Positions 22,557-35,023 of a stretch of DNA of 64,000 nucleotides are shown piece by piece. This stretch comes from Brachionus manjavacas (lineage: Eukaryota > Rotifera > Eurotatoria > Ploima > Brachionidae). The notes under the pieces were generated by a model that worked only from the letters and a program-made list of their open reading frames with translations, was not told the origin of the DNA and did not search any database. Location: assembly GCA_019054805.1 (NCBI GenBank), contig JAHQIY010000022.1, forward strand, positions 868,001 through 932,000, read 5' to 3'. Position numbers and translations under genes: made by a program. How positions within the stretch are numbered: position 1 is the stretch's first letter; each line of letters opens with the position of its first letter.

Positions 22557-22822
22557 TATAGAAAATATTATTTATAGATAAAAAAAGAGACTTCGGCTAA
22601 AAACTTTAAATAAAAAAGCTAATATTTAAATTAAGCCTAAAAATGAAAAATTTACACCAAAAAGACAAACATGAGACTAATTTGAGAATTTTACGATTAG
22701 TGACTGATTATAAAAGTGAGAATATTGAAGCATTTTTAGAAGGCTTAGGTAATAATTTTCTAATTGGTGAAGAAAAAAAACAATATAGAAAATATTATTT
22801 ATAGATAAAAAATAGAGATGAA
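22557..22822. repeat. Direct repeat pair flanking about 200 bp
   Basis: ATAGAAAATATTATTTATAG followed by ATAAAAAA(T/A)AGAGA occurs at about 22558 and again at about 22785. Between them lies a short open frame starting at 22644 that I do not recognise. This could be a segmental duplication or a duplicated insertion site. Confidence 0.4.
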
Positions 22823-22959
22823 AAAAAAATAATTAGACTATTTATTTATTGTATAATTTATTTTTTTTTGAATTCGATGTTTTTCCTTTCTGTATTTTTT
22901 TTCTATATTTGTCTTTCTAAATTATGTCACACTGCCGTAAGCAGTACCTTCAACAGGCA

Positions 22960-23026
22960 TTAAAGAACATGTGCAGATGAGATTAGTAAAAAGTGTAGAC
23001 TAATCTCATCTGCACCTGTTCTTTAA
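22960..23026. repeat. Near-perfect 28-bp hairpin with an 11-nt loop
   Basis: The left arm (22960-22987) begins TTAAAGAAC and ends GAGATTAGT. The right arm (22999-23026) is its reverse complement with one mismatch. The loop is 22988-22998. Size and shape would suit a precursor microRNA or a very short foldback element; I recognise no known microRNA in it. Confidence 0.5.
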
Positions 23027-24280
23027 TTAACATTTAAAGCCGAACTTCCGTATAACGAACCCCAATTTTACGAAATCCTCTATATTACGAACAATAAACC
23101 AGTAATTGATCTTTTATAAAGAAAAATGATTGCCAATTTCCTTTGATATATTTTAATTTTATGTATTCTTTTTAAAGATCTCGACGAGTTGAATCCAAAA
23201 ATGTCAAAAATTTTGAAATCAGACCATTCTTTCAAAATTTATATGAGCTTAAAGTCTAAATAAGCTTATTTCTTAAAATGACAGTATCTTGGTCATTTCT
23301 AAGGCTTTTAAAATAATTTTTTTTAAGCATGTTCAGAAATAAAAGAGGAATTAAAAAAAAAATACTAGTTAGGTTATTCTACTAAAAATTTATCTTACGG
23401 CTGTTAAAAACCAAAAAATAGGTAATGTAGCTGTTTATGACCGCCCAGTACCTGCATATTACTGAACCTCGACCTGAAAAAAAAAGTAAATATGTTTTCG
23501 TAAATTTAATTGTGTCTAAAACATAGTAAAGATGCAAATCCTGCCTAATTTCCGTTCCTTAGATTTTTGCATTTGAATCAAGAAATTAAAAAATTTAAGC
23601 GCTTTTTTTGCTTAAAAATTGGATTATTTTTAAATATTGAATTGTTTTTTGAAAAATGAAAGTTGAAGGTAATTTTTAAACGTTTTATTACATAACACTA
23701 ACTCATATTATTGTTTATCTAAAAATTATAATTAATGAAAAGCAAGACTACTAAAAGAGAAAATGCATCTCATTGTCAAGATAGAAGCTATTAAAAAACA
23801 ATCTTCATAGAAGTAGTTATTAGTAATAGTAGTAGTAGAAGTGTGAGCTGTAAGGTTCAGTTCACTAAGAAATGGATCTGACTTCGACAATTTTTTTTTT
23901 TTTTGTATTTTTGTATGAGGTTTTCATTTTTATTAATTATCCTTACCAAAATCAAAACATTCCGTATTTTAGATTGCATGTTCGGATTTATCACCCAAAA
24001 AAGAAAAGTTTAAATCGTTTAATTGACTTTTCCCACCGATTTCTGATATCAAATTTATTGCGTCTAGCTTTATTTTTTTTGAATTTGAGATTTTCATATT
24101 TCTCTAAATTATAAAATTAACAAAAAAAAATTATTTTTTAAAAAATCGAAAAAATTGATTAATCAATTAAAGCCTCATAATAAAATACCTTATCTGTTTT
24201 TTTTTATTATCTAATATTAATTACGAATTTTTTTTGTCTACTACTTAACTTTCAATGTTGAGTTTCTTAAATATTAATTA
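23027..24280. other. AT-rich spacer
   Basis: An 80-codon frame at 23872-24114 is low-complexity (Phe/Leu/Ile-rich) and not convincing as a gene. Nothing else supported. Confidence 0.4.
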
Positions 24281-24283
24281 ACA

Positions 24284-26422
24284 CTAGAAGCACCAAAACG
24301 AGTCAAAATGACTTGTTTTAATAGTATCTAGTAGTAGTAGTAGTAGTAATTACTGCAACTTGGAGCTAGTCCAAGCAAAGCTCTAATGAGCTTTAGCAGT
24401 CGATTCATTGTGCTTCGTCATCCAAACGTCAATCTTAGATTTAAAACTGTTAAGACTAGTTGCACTTACAATTTCTTCTGGCAACTTATTCCAAACATCA
24501 ACAACTCTGTTAGTAAATTAATTAAATCGATGACTACAATTCTTTACTCTTTCTCGCACCAAGTTCTTGGAGTTTCTTCTGAGATTATACCTTTTGCTGT
24601 CAGGCCTAGTGTTTAAGCTGTAGCTTAAACCATTTCTGAAATTCACAATCTCCATATTGTTCACTTGTTTGAACATTTGGATTAGATCTCCACGTATCCT
24701 TCTTGTTCTAAGACTTTGTAATTTCAGTCTAGATAGCCATTGTGGATAATCCAAATCTGCAAGTTCAGGTACTAACCTCGTCGCCCTACGCTGCACTTTT
24801 TCGATCTCATTTATATCTTTTTCTAAGTAAGGACACCATGAGCTGATGGCATATTCCAAATGAGGCCTGACAAGTGAGCAGTATAGTAGTCTTACTATTT
24901 TTGTTGTTGGGAATTTGAAAGATCTGTGAATCATCCCCAATATACGGTTTGCCTTTGCAGTCACATTTTTGATTTGAGAATCCCATTTCAAGTCACTTTG
25001 GATATAAATACCTAAGTCTCTTTCGCAAACAGACTTGTTGAGCGGTTTTGAATCGATAGTGTAATCGAATTTTGTGTTCATGTTGCCAATATGTAAAACT
25101 TTGAACTTATCAATATTCAGTGATGTTGACCAGTGCCTTGACCATCTGCATATGTTGTCTAAATCCGATTGTAGGCTAAGGATCGAGCTGAAACTCTTGA
25201 TTACTGATATAATTTTTGTATCATCTGCATTAGCTTCACATTCATTTTCTATAAGTTCTAACATGTCATTAATATAAATAACAAAAAGTAATGGCCCCAG
25301 TACTGAGCCCTGAGGCACTCCACTTATCACATCTATCCAATTTGAACATGTTTCACCAAGTACCACTTTCTGAGTTCTACCTTTCAAAAAAGATGTGATC
25401 CATCTTATCATACGTTCACCTTAACCATAAAAATTAAGCTTATACAAAAGCTTATCATGCGAAACTCTATCGAATGCTTTCGCAAAATCAGTATACACCA
25501 GATCCACCGAAAAACTTTGTGCGAGAGCTTTAGTAATTATGTCCATTGTTTCTAGCAAATTTGTCAAGCATGATTTACCTGGCAAAAAACCATGTTGGCA
25601 GCCAGATATGAGGTTATTATCCAATAAATGTTCCAGCATTACATCTTTTACTAGGCTCTCTAGTAACTTGCAAATCAAACTGGTTAACGAGATAGGACGA
25701 TAATTCTTTGGTGACAATTTAGAACCTCCCTTGTGAAGTGGAGTAACAAAAGCCTGCTTCCAAAGCAACGGTAGTTCACCAGTTTGAATCGATTTCCTGA
25801 AAATAAGAAAAAGAGGAAAAACAATTGTTGATGAACAGTTCTTTAACACTGATGCATGAACTTTATCTGGCCCCATAGCCTTGTTTGTGTCCAAATTTTC
25901 AAGTTTTTCTAAGATTTTACTTACTGTTATTTATCTCTCGGGATCTAGATCGCATTTAGCTGATGTCTAACGTTCAAAAATAGGAATACTTGAAGGATTT
26001 TCTGTACTGAAAGATGCTTTAAAATGCTCATTTAAGATTGTAGCAATCGACTTGGTATCTGTAATCTAATGGATAAAAATGGATAATAATTTATTATTTG
26101 GATAAATCTATTCAAAAATTAATTTTAATTGAGTAAAAATAAAAATTTGGCTAAAAAAAAGTATCTTGCAAAAATTTTATCTTCTACTGAATTCATTCCT
26201 TTTTGAACCAATTTTTCGTCTTTCATGTAAAATACGCAAGCTTTAATTTTTGCATTTTTTAAATTTGCTTATCTTCCTTCAAGTATTAGGATTTAAGTCA
26301 GTTTTTAAAGATTTTTATACTTTTTGTAAATATTTTATGACTCATCCACTGATTTTGTAGATAAATTCAAAATTTTAATTAAAAAACGAGTCAAAATGAC
26401 TCCTTTTGGTGCTTCTAGTAGT
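24284..26422. mobile_element. TIR-bounded interval (piggyBac-like ends) containing a LINE
   Basis: ACTAGAAGCACCAAAA, then GAGTCAAAATGACT, occurs at 24284-24315, and its inverted copy at 26388-26422. The left end is preceded by TTAA (TTAA-CACTAGAAG), as in piggyBac elements; the right flank is TAGTATA, not TTAA. The interval is mostly filled by the LINE at 24330-26066. The simplest reading is a non-autonomous TIR element into which a LINE inserted. Confidence 0.45.
24330..26066 (-). pseudogene. LINE family B (CR1-like) reverse transcriptase, 5'-truncated, internal stops
   Basis: Minus-strand frames 25894-25421 and 25411-24518 are the same frame interrupted by one stop codon near 25420. The domain order is intact: N-Y-R-P-I-S-L-T-S, then Q-H-G-F-L-P-G-K-S, D-F-A-K-A-F-D-R-V, G-V-P-Q-G-S-V-L-G-P, the catalytic box as N-A-D-D-T-K, D-L-G-I-Y-I, and V-R-P-H-L-E-Y-A. 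The catalytic box is normally F/Y-A-D-D, so the first position is mutated. Two more stops lie upstream (about 25930-25970). The 3' end is a GTA/TAC trinucleotide run at 24330-24350. The element is truncated near 26066. Confidence 0.9.
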
Positions 26423-26499
26423 ATATACTTGATTTTGTACAAAGGAAATATTTTTTTTATTTGAATTTAGTTAATTTAGAAAGTTATTCGTATTTTTAT

Positions 26500-27245
26500 G
26501 CTGAAAATTGGCATTGGGGCTCAGTAATAAATTATCCTTCATGGGTACATTTACACATTTCTGCCTTACTAACTGACTATTATGTATTCTATTTATCATT
26601 TCTGCTGCCCCTGAATTTTGTAACCCCTATTCCACCTCTTCCTGATTTTGTATATTTGCATTATATCTCCGCTTTTCCTACTAATCTTGAGACTTGTCTG
26701 TCCTAATGCTTTTAACCTGTAATTCTGATGCTTTTTAAATATAATACAATGACCATTTTTGTGGCCCTTTTCTGAATACTTTCCAATTTAAATATGTCCT
26801 TTTTGGAGATCGAGTTGCAAAAAGTTCCTAATCCTGTCAAGTGCCATTTTTGCCTTAAACACAGCTGCCTCTACTTGCTTGCTGTTCCTCCCATCACTGG
26901 ATATCATAACCCCCAGGCCCAAGGACAGATCCTTGAGGCATCCCACTTAAATTATAATTAAAATTAATTTTTAAATTATTACCACTTAAATGGTGATTGC
27001 CCCCCATGTTGACTTCTCCTCCCCCATCATCACCCTCTGCATCCTGTCTCTTGATCAACTCTTGATCCACTCCAGTAACCTTCCAATTTAATAATACGTT
27101 TCCTGTGGTCAACTTTTTCAAAAGTCTTCTCAAAGTTTGTAAAGAGCACATCCATAGACTTGTTAGCTGCTAGCCCTTCTGACACCTTGTGCTTGTACAT
27201 TCTAGTTTTAATTTTAATTTTACTCAGATTGGAATCAAAAATGAA
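26500..27245 (-). pseudogene. Heavily decayed LINE reverse transcriptase
   Basis: Minus-strand pieces in shifting frames: M-D-V-L-F-T-N-F-E-K-T-F-E-K-V-D-H (about 27150), L-S-G-M-P-Q-G-S-V-L-G-P (about 26930), then L-G-V-M-I-S-S-D-G and K-R-A-T-K-M. The segment with the catalytic A-D-D box has been deleted between the P-Q-G-S block and the L-G-V block. Confidence 0.65.
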
Positions 27246-27490
27246 ACTAACAAACAAATTTTATTAAATGACTAAAATAAAAGCGGCATTATTTCCAGGA
27301 TATTCATTTGTCTCGGTAAAAATTTTTAAACCAAAAAAAAGTTATAAATTAATTTTTATTTTATAATAAAGTTTAAAACCAAAATTTTTATTAGAGCTAA
27401 ATTTTTCCAATTCTAAGTTTTAGTATTAAATAAAATAAATAAAAGAAGACGATTTAAAAAATAAACGATTCAGAGTATACAATATTGGAA

Positions 27491-30460
27491 TTAATTCTTT
27501 AATTGTTTTTGCGTCAAGTTGATCTTATCGCCCATGCTCAATGCCATGCCTTGAGATTTGGCTCTGATTCTGATGTGTCCATGAACGTTGCTATCCGGAT
27601 TATGAAGTGATTTTTCAATGCTAACATTGGCCAAAACGTCTTCTCCAAAAATAGATTTGGCGTACAAATTTGCTGCCATAAAACCACAGTCACCTGACAA
27701 AGCTTTTTCTGGTGTCAAACACTTCATATTGGTCGATTTTATGATATGTTCCAAATACTCGTTCAAATCTTTTATATTTGTGTTGACCACAACCTTATTC
27801 TCCCATTCAAATAGAACCCACATTTGTAAAAATTCCTGGTCAGTACATTGAGCTGGCACAATATAATCCATTATGTCAATGTGGATATCATTCAAGACAA
27901 CACAATTTCGATCACTAGTAGCGCCACTAATATCATACACAATATTTCCGAAAATAATTCCATTTTCAGTCGAAGCCACTTTTATGTTAGCCTTGATATT
28001 TGTGAAGTCCCTGGGCGCCAGAGTCAACGATTGGGGTTTTTCGACCAGCTTCAAGTCGCCCAGCGTGGCCAATTCTAGAGTTAGATTTTGAAGAGTGTCT
28101 GTGGTTTGATTGACAATTAAAACATCCAAAACAATGTCATACTGATTCACATGAACATACGCTTCGGAATAAACGGGATCCGAAAATCCGGTCAACTGAG
28201 TTACCTTGTTTAGTTTGGACGAGAGGATAAAATCTTCATCTTTTTTGTTAAATAGACCTATGGCTTGTTTTAATGTCATGTCAAAAACGTCTTCTTTTTC
28301 TATGAAATCTGAATTGGAAATCAATTGTCCAAATCGTAAGGGATCGTCAGCTTGGATTTGCTGGGTCTTTATTTTCTTCTGGCCTTGTTTTAGCCAGCCA
28401 CTTTCGAATTCATCAGTGACTTTAGCGTCCAGCATGTTACCAAGAGCCTCTGCAGATTGACTATTGATCAAATTCAAAACAAACGGACTTCTTTCTGATA
28501 GCACTCTCAAACAAATGTTGATCGAGTCATTGTCGTCTTCATTGATCGGCTTTTTGGCCATACCAGACTTTCCATAGTGTAAAATACTGGCCATTATTAG
28601 CATTGTTTCAGCGTTGAATCGATTCTGTTTGGTCTGGTTGCCCTCGACTAGCTTTGAATACTTGACTGCAAGTTTGGTCAAAGTTCTGGCTAGTGCCGAG
28701 GCGATGAAAAAGTCTCCTTTCATTAGAAATCCTCTCAATGGTGGCCGCTTGTCAATGTCATCTTTGTCGTTGGAGCCAGCAGAACTGGAAACAAAGGCTG
28801 ACTGTGTTGCATACGTTCCGTCCGCAGTGACTAGTTGTTGCGTTCCTGTGCTGATGTTGCTTTTTAGTATTTGTTCATCTTCCTTGTTTTCGGTTCCAGC
28901 GGCTCGTTTTAGTTCATCGTCCACAATCGGTATGTCACCCAAAGATTGACGCACTTGGGTCAACAAGCTTTGGATGTCTTCAATGTTGTCGCAATACTCG
29001 CCCAAAATCCAAAGAGAGCCGCGCAGAATTTTCACCGATTTAATCAAGGAAAATATTTCAAGCAACTTTTGCAGGATCAATTCTTTGAGATTGGGAAGTT
29101 TGTGGATTATTTCTCGAACAAACACAAGCACATCAGCAGCAGCTAGTTCATTGTTGTCGCTCAAGTATTCAATCACAGAGCTAATTATAGAAGCGGCAGT
29201 GTCTGGAAATTTAATGGTCATTTGGTGCAGAGTTCGCACTAAAAGTTGTCTGTATTTGTCCATGTCTTCAAGTTCATTGGCATTATTGGTCTTGGACAGC
29301 TCTTTTTTTAAGACCAATACCATTTCACCAATAGTTCTAGATGACACCAAGTCAAGACAAAGATTTAGGGTTTTTTTTCTGACCTCGATGTCAGGCGAGG
29401 ACAGCACTCTTAGGATATCCATTACCAATTCCTGTAGCACTTTTTCATGAGACGGAACTTCTTTTAGCTGAATTATTTTATCCAAAACAATCAATTTAAC
29501 GTTGTTGTCACTTTCTTTGACAATTAGATCTATGTAGCATGTGGCAGCAGCTTTGACGGCCGAAGGAGCACTCGAAAGAGTGATTAGAGTCCCAGCCGCT
29601 TCATATCGAACTGCCGGACTCGACGAATTGAGCAAAGCGTAAACACACCTAATGAATCTGGCTCTCTCTGAAGGATTAGCATGGCAAACTTTGTAGATTA
29701 GCTCGACTATTACTAGTTGAAGTATGTCTCCGAACGAATTCACTTGATCAATACAACTGCTCAGGTAGTTCAAAGCTCTTTCTTGGTCTGCGTGAATAAG
29801 CATCATAAATGCGTTTCTCTTGCATGACATGTCTTGTTCTCTTTCAAGAAAATTGGCAATTATTTCCGGAGCATCAGGCATTAGGAAATTGAAATTTTTG
29901 TATATTGTAAAAATTGCCATCACTGCATTTCTTCTCACATAATTGTGTTTGTAATCTAAACAAGCTCTGATAGAAGGCATCAGTGGCTCGAGAAGCTCTG
30001 GCTCTTTCAGCTTACACAAAAATCTAAGAGTAGAACCACGAATAAATTCATTCGGATGCTGAAGATCTCTTCTATACGCATCACAAACAAGGATCATTTC
30101 TTGCATCAATTTTCCATCAGGCGTGTTTTTAGGAACTATTTCCCAGAAAATCAGTAAAAGTTTTTTGAGAGTGTGATCGGCTACGGGCATTACAAAGCGA
30201 ATTATGGTCATCAGAAGCGATGGAAACTTTTCACCATTTAGCATCAATTGAATTACTTTTTTTAAAGCTTCCGCTTTGATCTAAAACCAGATTTTTTAAA
30301 AATTAAATTTTTTTCTAAGCTAATTCATCGCTCATACTTTGTTATCTCCTTTTTCCAAGTCTTCTTTAAGCTTCATTTCGGTCGGCTGTTCGACATCTTG
30401 GGGCAAGTTGATCAAAGTATAACAAGGTTGTTCAATCATGATTTGAGATGTGACGGACAT
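27491..30460 (-). CDS. COPB1: Coatomer subunit beta (beta-COP)
   Basis: Two exons, 30460-30338 and 30280-27491, separated by a 57-bp GT-AG intron, give 970 residues, about the length of animal beta-COP. The start M-S-V-T-S-Q precedes the conserved C-Y-T-L-I-N, and E-D-L-E-K-G-D falls at the end of exon 1. Exon 2 holds the adaptin-like HEAT solenoid (residues about 20-530; for example I-P-K-N-T-P-D-G and R-R-N-A-V-M-A-I), then a linker and the beta-COP appendage (from about residue 660; [17 protein letters not shown] and H-I-D-I-M-D-Y-I). Family knowledge: part of the COPI coat on Golgi-to-ER vesicles, recruited by ARF1. Identity is near-continuous along the family pattern. The first Met of the long exon is not the true start. 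Confidence 0.98.
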
Positions 30461-30914
30461 TTTTTGGATAATTTTTAAATAATTTTAAATTTTGTTTTTA
30501 TTTTGAAAAAAATCTGACGTAGACTGGGTTTAAAGTTACACGTTTGATATGCTTATACCGATGAATGCAAAAATAAGGAGGAAAATGAAATGCTAAATAA
30601 AATTTTAATTTAGTCATATTTTGGCATGCAAATTTTTTTGTGCAAAATTTCAATTTTGTCAATAATTGCATTTAGAACAATTGCAAAAAAATTTTGTCTT
30701 TTCGAGATATTTTTTTTTAAGAAATTTCAATTTTAATTGAATAACTTGCAACCCTGTCACACAATTGAACTTTTATTTTCTTCTTCTTCAAAATTCATAT
30801 CTAATATGTTCGACAAAAAATGAAAATTATTTAAAAATTGGAAAGATCAAGCTTGATAGCATACAAAAGTATTCATCAAGGTCTCAAAGTTATTTCATTG
30901 AATTACTATTTTAT

Positions 30915-31170
30915 TAAGTTTGGGAGATGGACTCTTCAACAAACTTTTGTCTAAGCTCCATATGTCTTACTTGGTTATTCTTAGCAAGTACTATGACTCG
31001 GAACTTGCTGTAATATCCTTATCTAATAGCCGTATCACTGAGTCAATTGAAGTGAAATGTGGTGTCAAGCAAAGTGGGATCCTGTCCTTTTTTCTGTTCA
31101 ATGTCATAGAAGAATGCTTAAAAAAAGAAAATCTCAGTTTATTTGTGGTCTTGAAACACTTAGTCTAAAC
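30915..31170 (+). pseudogene. LINE reverse-transcriptase fragment
   Basis: The frame gives F-N-K-L-L-S-K-L, I-L-S-K-Y-Y-D-S, V-K-C-G-V-K-Q-S-G-I-L-S. The last matches the reverse-transcriptase block 'G-V-R/K-Q-G-x-x-L-S-P'. Both sides are missing. Confidence 0.6.
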
Positions 31171-31839
31171 TTTAGGGCCAAAATTACCAAAATAACCTAA
31201 TTAGGCAAATTTTTAAAATTGAACCAACTTGTCACATCTCTAGAGTCATCAAAATTTAAATTTTTTTGAATTTTAATAAACTTTATCTGTTTTAAAATTA
31301 TCCTTTATCAAAACTCTAAAATTTAACTGTCTCTCATCACAAATAGTTAACATAGAATGACTAATATACAACTATAAATAAAAAGTACTTTTCAAATATC
31401 AACAAATATTCACTAATTTTTTATTTATTTTGTTTTGATTCTTTTTTAATTTTTAATAAATAAATTATTAAAATCTTGAATATTAAATAATAAAATTTTT
31501 AACTAAAAACAAAAAGAAACTTTAAATTTTAGAACTGTAAAAACTATATGAAATTTTTTCTTCCAAAATATCTTGAAAATAGTTGAAAAACATAATTCTT
31601 GTAAAAAGTAAAAAAAAGAGTACCAAAAATAAAATTAAAAAAATGATTTCTTTGAGATTTAAAAAAAGCATAAAAATATTCTTATCTGCAGAATTTGACT
31701 AATTTAAACTTCCTCCAATTTTTTTTTCTTTTTATTATAAAAATATTTAATTTATGGTTTTATTTGAAAATAATCTTTTTATATAGTATTTACAAAAGAA
31801 TTAAAATAAATAAAAGCTTAAGAAAAAACAGAACAAGGC

Positions 31840-33345
31840 CGAAATCAAGCAGATGGCTAAACAAAAAAACAAGCTTTGGTAAAGATTCAAGGCGACAAAT
31901 TTTAAAAGCAATCTTTTGTGTTTATCATATAAATAATCTAGAAATAGATGCTCGAAAGCAATCAGAAAAGCTGTCCATTACTTCGAGTTTTTCTTGGCAA
32001 AACAGGAAAAAAAGAAACCGAAACTTATTTATAACTTCATAAATAGTAACAGAAAAATTAGAAGTCAGCTTGATGCGATTGAATTTGAAGGAAAATTAAT
32101 AACAGAACGTAAAGAAATAATAAAAATAATATATGACTATTTCAAATCGGTTTTCAACTTGCCGAGTGCAACCGAGAGCGATATTCACTTTTCTAAAAGA
32201 ACAGTCTGATTGCTGAGATTTAACCCTGAAGCCAGACATAATTGAGGGATATATGCCCTCCTTAAACCTTGAAAAATCTCCTGGACCGGATAGAATGCAT
32301 CCATTGCTCCTTAAAAATTGATATAAAGAAAAGTCGGCAAGTTAATGGAAAGAAAGCTTAGGAATGAGATAATGAACTATTTACTAATAAACAATATCTC
32401 TAATATTAGTAATCTCTAATAAACAGCATGTTTCTTCCTTATAGATCATGTTCAACAAAACTAATAGAGTTGATTGATAAAGCGACTAATGAATATGAAA
32501 AAAGCAAAAATGTTGACATTGTGAATACTGACTTCTCAAAGGCTTTTGATAAAGTTCCTCGTGGAAAATTGATAATAAAACTTGAATCATATATCATAGT
32601 TAAAAGCGGAGTACCACAAGGATCCGTACTTGGTCCAATCCTATTTATAATTTATATCAATGATCTTCTTGAGAACTTCAACAGTTTCTTTTTTGGATAT
32701 GCTGATGACTTAAAATTATTTGGTCTCTCCGAATTCTCGAACGTAGGATCATTAGAATTTCAGAAAGACCTCGATGTCCTAATGGAATGGACAGAAAATT
32801 GGTCAACAAATCTAAATCTGAAAAAATGCAAAGCAATGTATCTAGGAAAGAGAAAGGAAATAGCCAAATACTTATTATCAAACCAAAATATATCTCATTT
32901 CCTAGAGGAGATAACAGAAGAAAGGGATTTGGGTGTTTTTATTACAAATGATCTGAATTGGAATTAACAATGTACTGTTGCAGCTATGAAAGCTAACCGA
33001 ATATTGGTTCAAAAAAGAAATTCTTTTAAGAACCTTAGCCTAGAATCATCAAGACTTCTCTATACATCACTTGTGAGACCCCATCTGGAGTATGCAATAG
33101 GAACCCAGAGTTCGTATTTCATAAGATACAATTTCTTAACAAATTGCTTTGTAAAATTATGGAACAGCTTATCAGTTAATGCTGTTAGTGCGCAAAAATT
33201 AAATAGCTTCAAAGCAGTCATTGACAATGAAGTTTTTGGAATGGTGAAAAGCAAAGTCTGCCAAAGCCTTAGTTTATAAGGCTAAACGCTTTCGAGCATT
33301 AGCGTAGATAGAACAGATACTGCAGATACTACTACTACTACGACT
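31840..33345 (+). pseudogene. LINE family B-like copy with intact YADD but several breaks
   Basis: Reading frames at about 31835-32209 (pre-RT region), 32428-32967 (reverse transcriptase) and 32986-33279 (C-terminus). The RT frame has V-N-T-D-F-S-K-A-F-D-K-V, G-V-P-Q-G-S-V-L-G-P and G-Y-A-D-D-L-K. The stretch between K-L-I-I-K-L and V-K-S-G-V-P-Q-G is shorter than in 24330-26066, indicating an internal deletion; a stop at 32965-32967 and a further loss after L-E-Y-A-I-G also break it. The 3' end is an ACT microsatellite at about 33329-33343, as in the 24330-26066 copy. Confidence 0.85.
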
Positions 33346-33736
33346 GCCAACTAAAAAAAAATTATGTCTTTCACTCTTAAAGACTATGTTTTTTAAGTAT
33401 ATACATTCAATGCATCAGCTGAAACATTTTACAGAATCAATCTTGGTATATTAAAAACAACTAGGTTTCTATTTTGGAACAAAAATAATTTATTTTAAAT
33501 TTTGTTTTAAAATTTACAATCACAAACAATAAAATAAAAATTTCTTTTGAGAAGATCAAATGTTTAAGGATTTAGTTCGCTCGTACTTATTATAATAAAT
33601 CGGGCTGAAATAAAAAAAATTTATAATTAAAATAAACTTAATTTTGCAATAATTTTCTTTGGAAATATTTCGTATGTTTTAATTTTTAATTTTAATTTTC
33701 AGAGCCAAATTTTAAAAAGGCCATATTAATAATCAA

Positions 33737-34604
33737 ATGAATCGTCTATCTGTTTTTAGAGTACCATCCCTAATAAATCAAATTAGCAAAACTTCGAATA
33801 GCTTTAAACTAGTAACACAACAGCAGACTTTATTTAAAAATTTTAGCAAAAAACAAGCTTTTGAAATTCCAAAAAAGACAATTTATTTTCAACCGATTCG
33901 CTTTAAATTTCAAGATTCAACTAGTGCTGTTAATCAAACAGGTTCAGTTAGTATTTTCAAAAGGTTTAAAGATGCTTATAAGCAACATGGAAAAATTCTG
34001 ATAGCTTGTCATTTTGTCTCGTCGTGGGGATGGATAATCAGTTTCTTTTTTCTAGCCAAAGCGTAAATTAAATATTTTTGTTGTTGTGATCAAATATCAA
34101 AGTTTTTATTTATTTAGAGGTCTTGACATAACGTCTGTACTAAATGGATTGGAAAAACTAAGAATTATGAGTCGTGAGACAATTGATTCTATAAACAAAA
34201 AGATCAACACTTTTAATCTGGAAAGATATTTGAAGGAATCGTTTGTTCGTCATATCATTTCTGAGCAATGGATAAAAAGCATCGGTCAGTCGATCACAGG
34301 ACAAACTTTGAAATTTATGATTACAGCTATTGTGCTGTATAAGATCATCACTCCACTAAGATATATTTTCACCGTGGCTCTTACAAAATTTGTAATCAAA
34401 CTATTCAAAAAACAAGGAAGAATACCTCTGCAGCCTCCTCCGGGTTCATCAATCAAAGAGCTATATACCGAGCAAAAACAAGTAATCAGAAGAAGACTAA
34501 AAGTTCACAGAGAGAAATATTCAAAAAAAAATGTATTCAGAAACAGAATCATCAAGGCTTCACAGTCCATTTTTAATAAGGCGAACCGCCGTAAAATATT
34601 TTGA
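33737..34604 (+). CDS. FAM210-like mitochondrial membrane protein (DUF1279)
   Basis: Two exons, 33737-34062 and 34118-34604, with a 55-bp GT-AG intron, give 270 residues. The N-terminus is basic and Ser/Asn/Gln-rich with almost no acidic residues in the first 45, as expected for a mitochondrial targeting peptide. From residue about 75 it matches the FAM210 pattern: F-K-R-F-K-D-A-Y-K-Q-H-G-K, then a hydrophobic helix H-F-V-S-S-W-G-W-I-I, G-L-D, and later A-I-V-L-Y-K-I-I-T-P-L-R-Y. The C-terminus (about residues 205-270) is long and strongly basic with a predicted helix. Family knowledge: FAM210A/B are mitochondrial inner-membrane proteins, FAM210A linked to mitochondrial translation. Subtype A or B is not decided. 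The first codon was chosen as the first ATG of the frame. Confidence 0.87.
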
Positions 34605-35023
34605 TTATTTATTATGCAATAAAAAATTTCAAATCTTTTCACTTTATTTTAATTTTATCTGATTTACAGATCGTGACAACAATCTTTCTTTGTGGTTTAG
34701 GACTAAGCAAACAAATCTGGAAGTGTAATCCTAGAATCTTGACAATTTATCGTGATGTGTGGTAATCTTGATAAACCGATCATCAGAATGTCGATTGAAT
34801 TACGCTAAATATGAATCCGGTTGCGTGGTTAAAAGGATTTTAAACAAAAACCCAATTTTATTTAATCATACTTTTGTTTTAATTAAAAAACACTTCCAAT
34901 TCAAAGATGTCTAAAATAAAAAGGTGCAGAAAAATTTTTCTTTCAATGAACTTAAAATGAGCATCTTTTAAATTAACTCCTGGAGCATTTCTTTTTATTT
35001 AAATTTAGAAGATAAATCACAAA
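34605..35023. other. Spacer between FAM210 and the AKH-like gene
   Basis: AT-rich. It should contain the FAM210 3' UTR (AATAAA-like AATAAAAAA at about 34618) and the promoter of the neuropeptide gene. No clear element seen. Confidence 0.4.

Noticed and set aside
23872..24114. 80-codon plus frame
   Set aside because: Phe/Leu/Ile-rich AT-driven frame, no start context or neighbour support.
27618..29450. Plus-strand frames up to 158 codons
   Set aside because: Antisense of COPB1.
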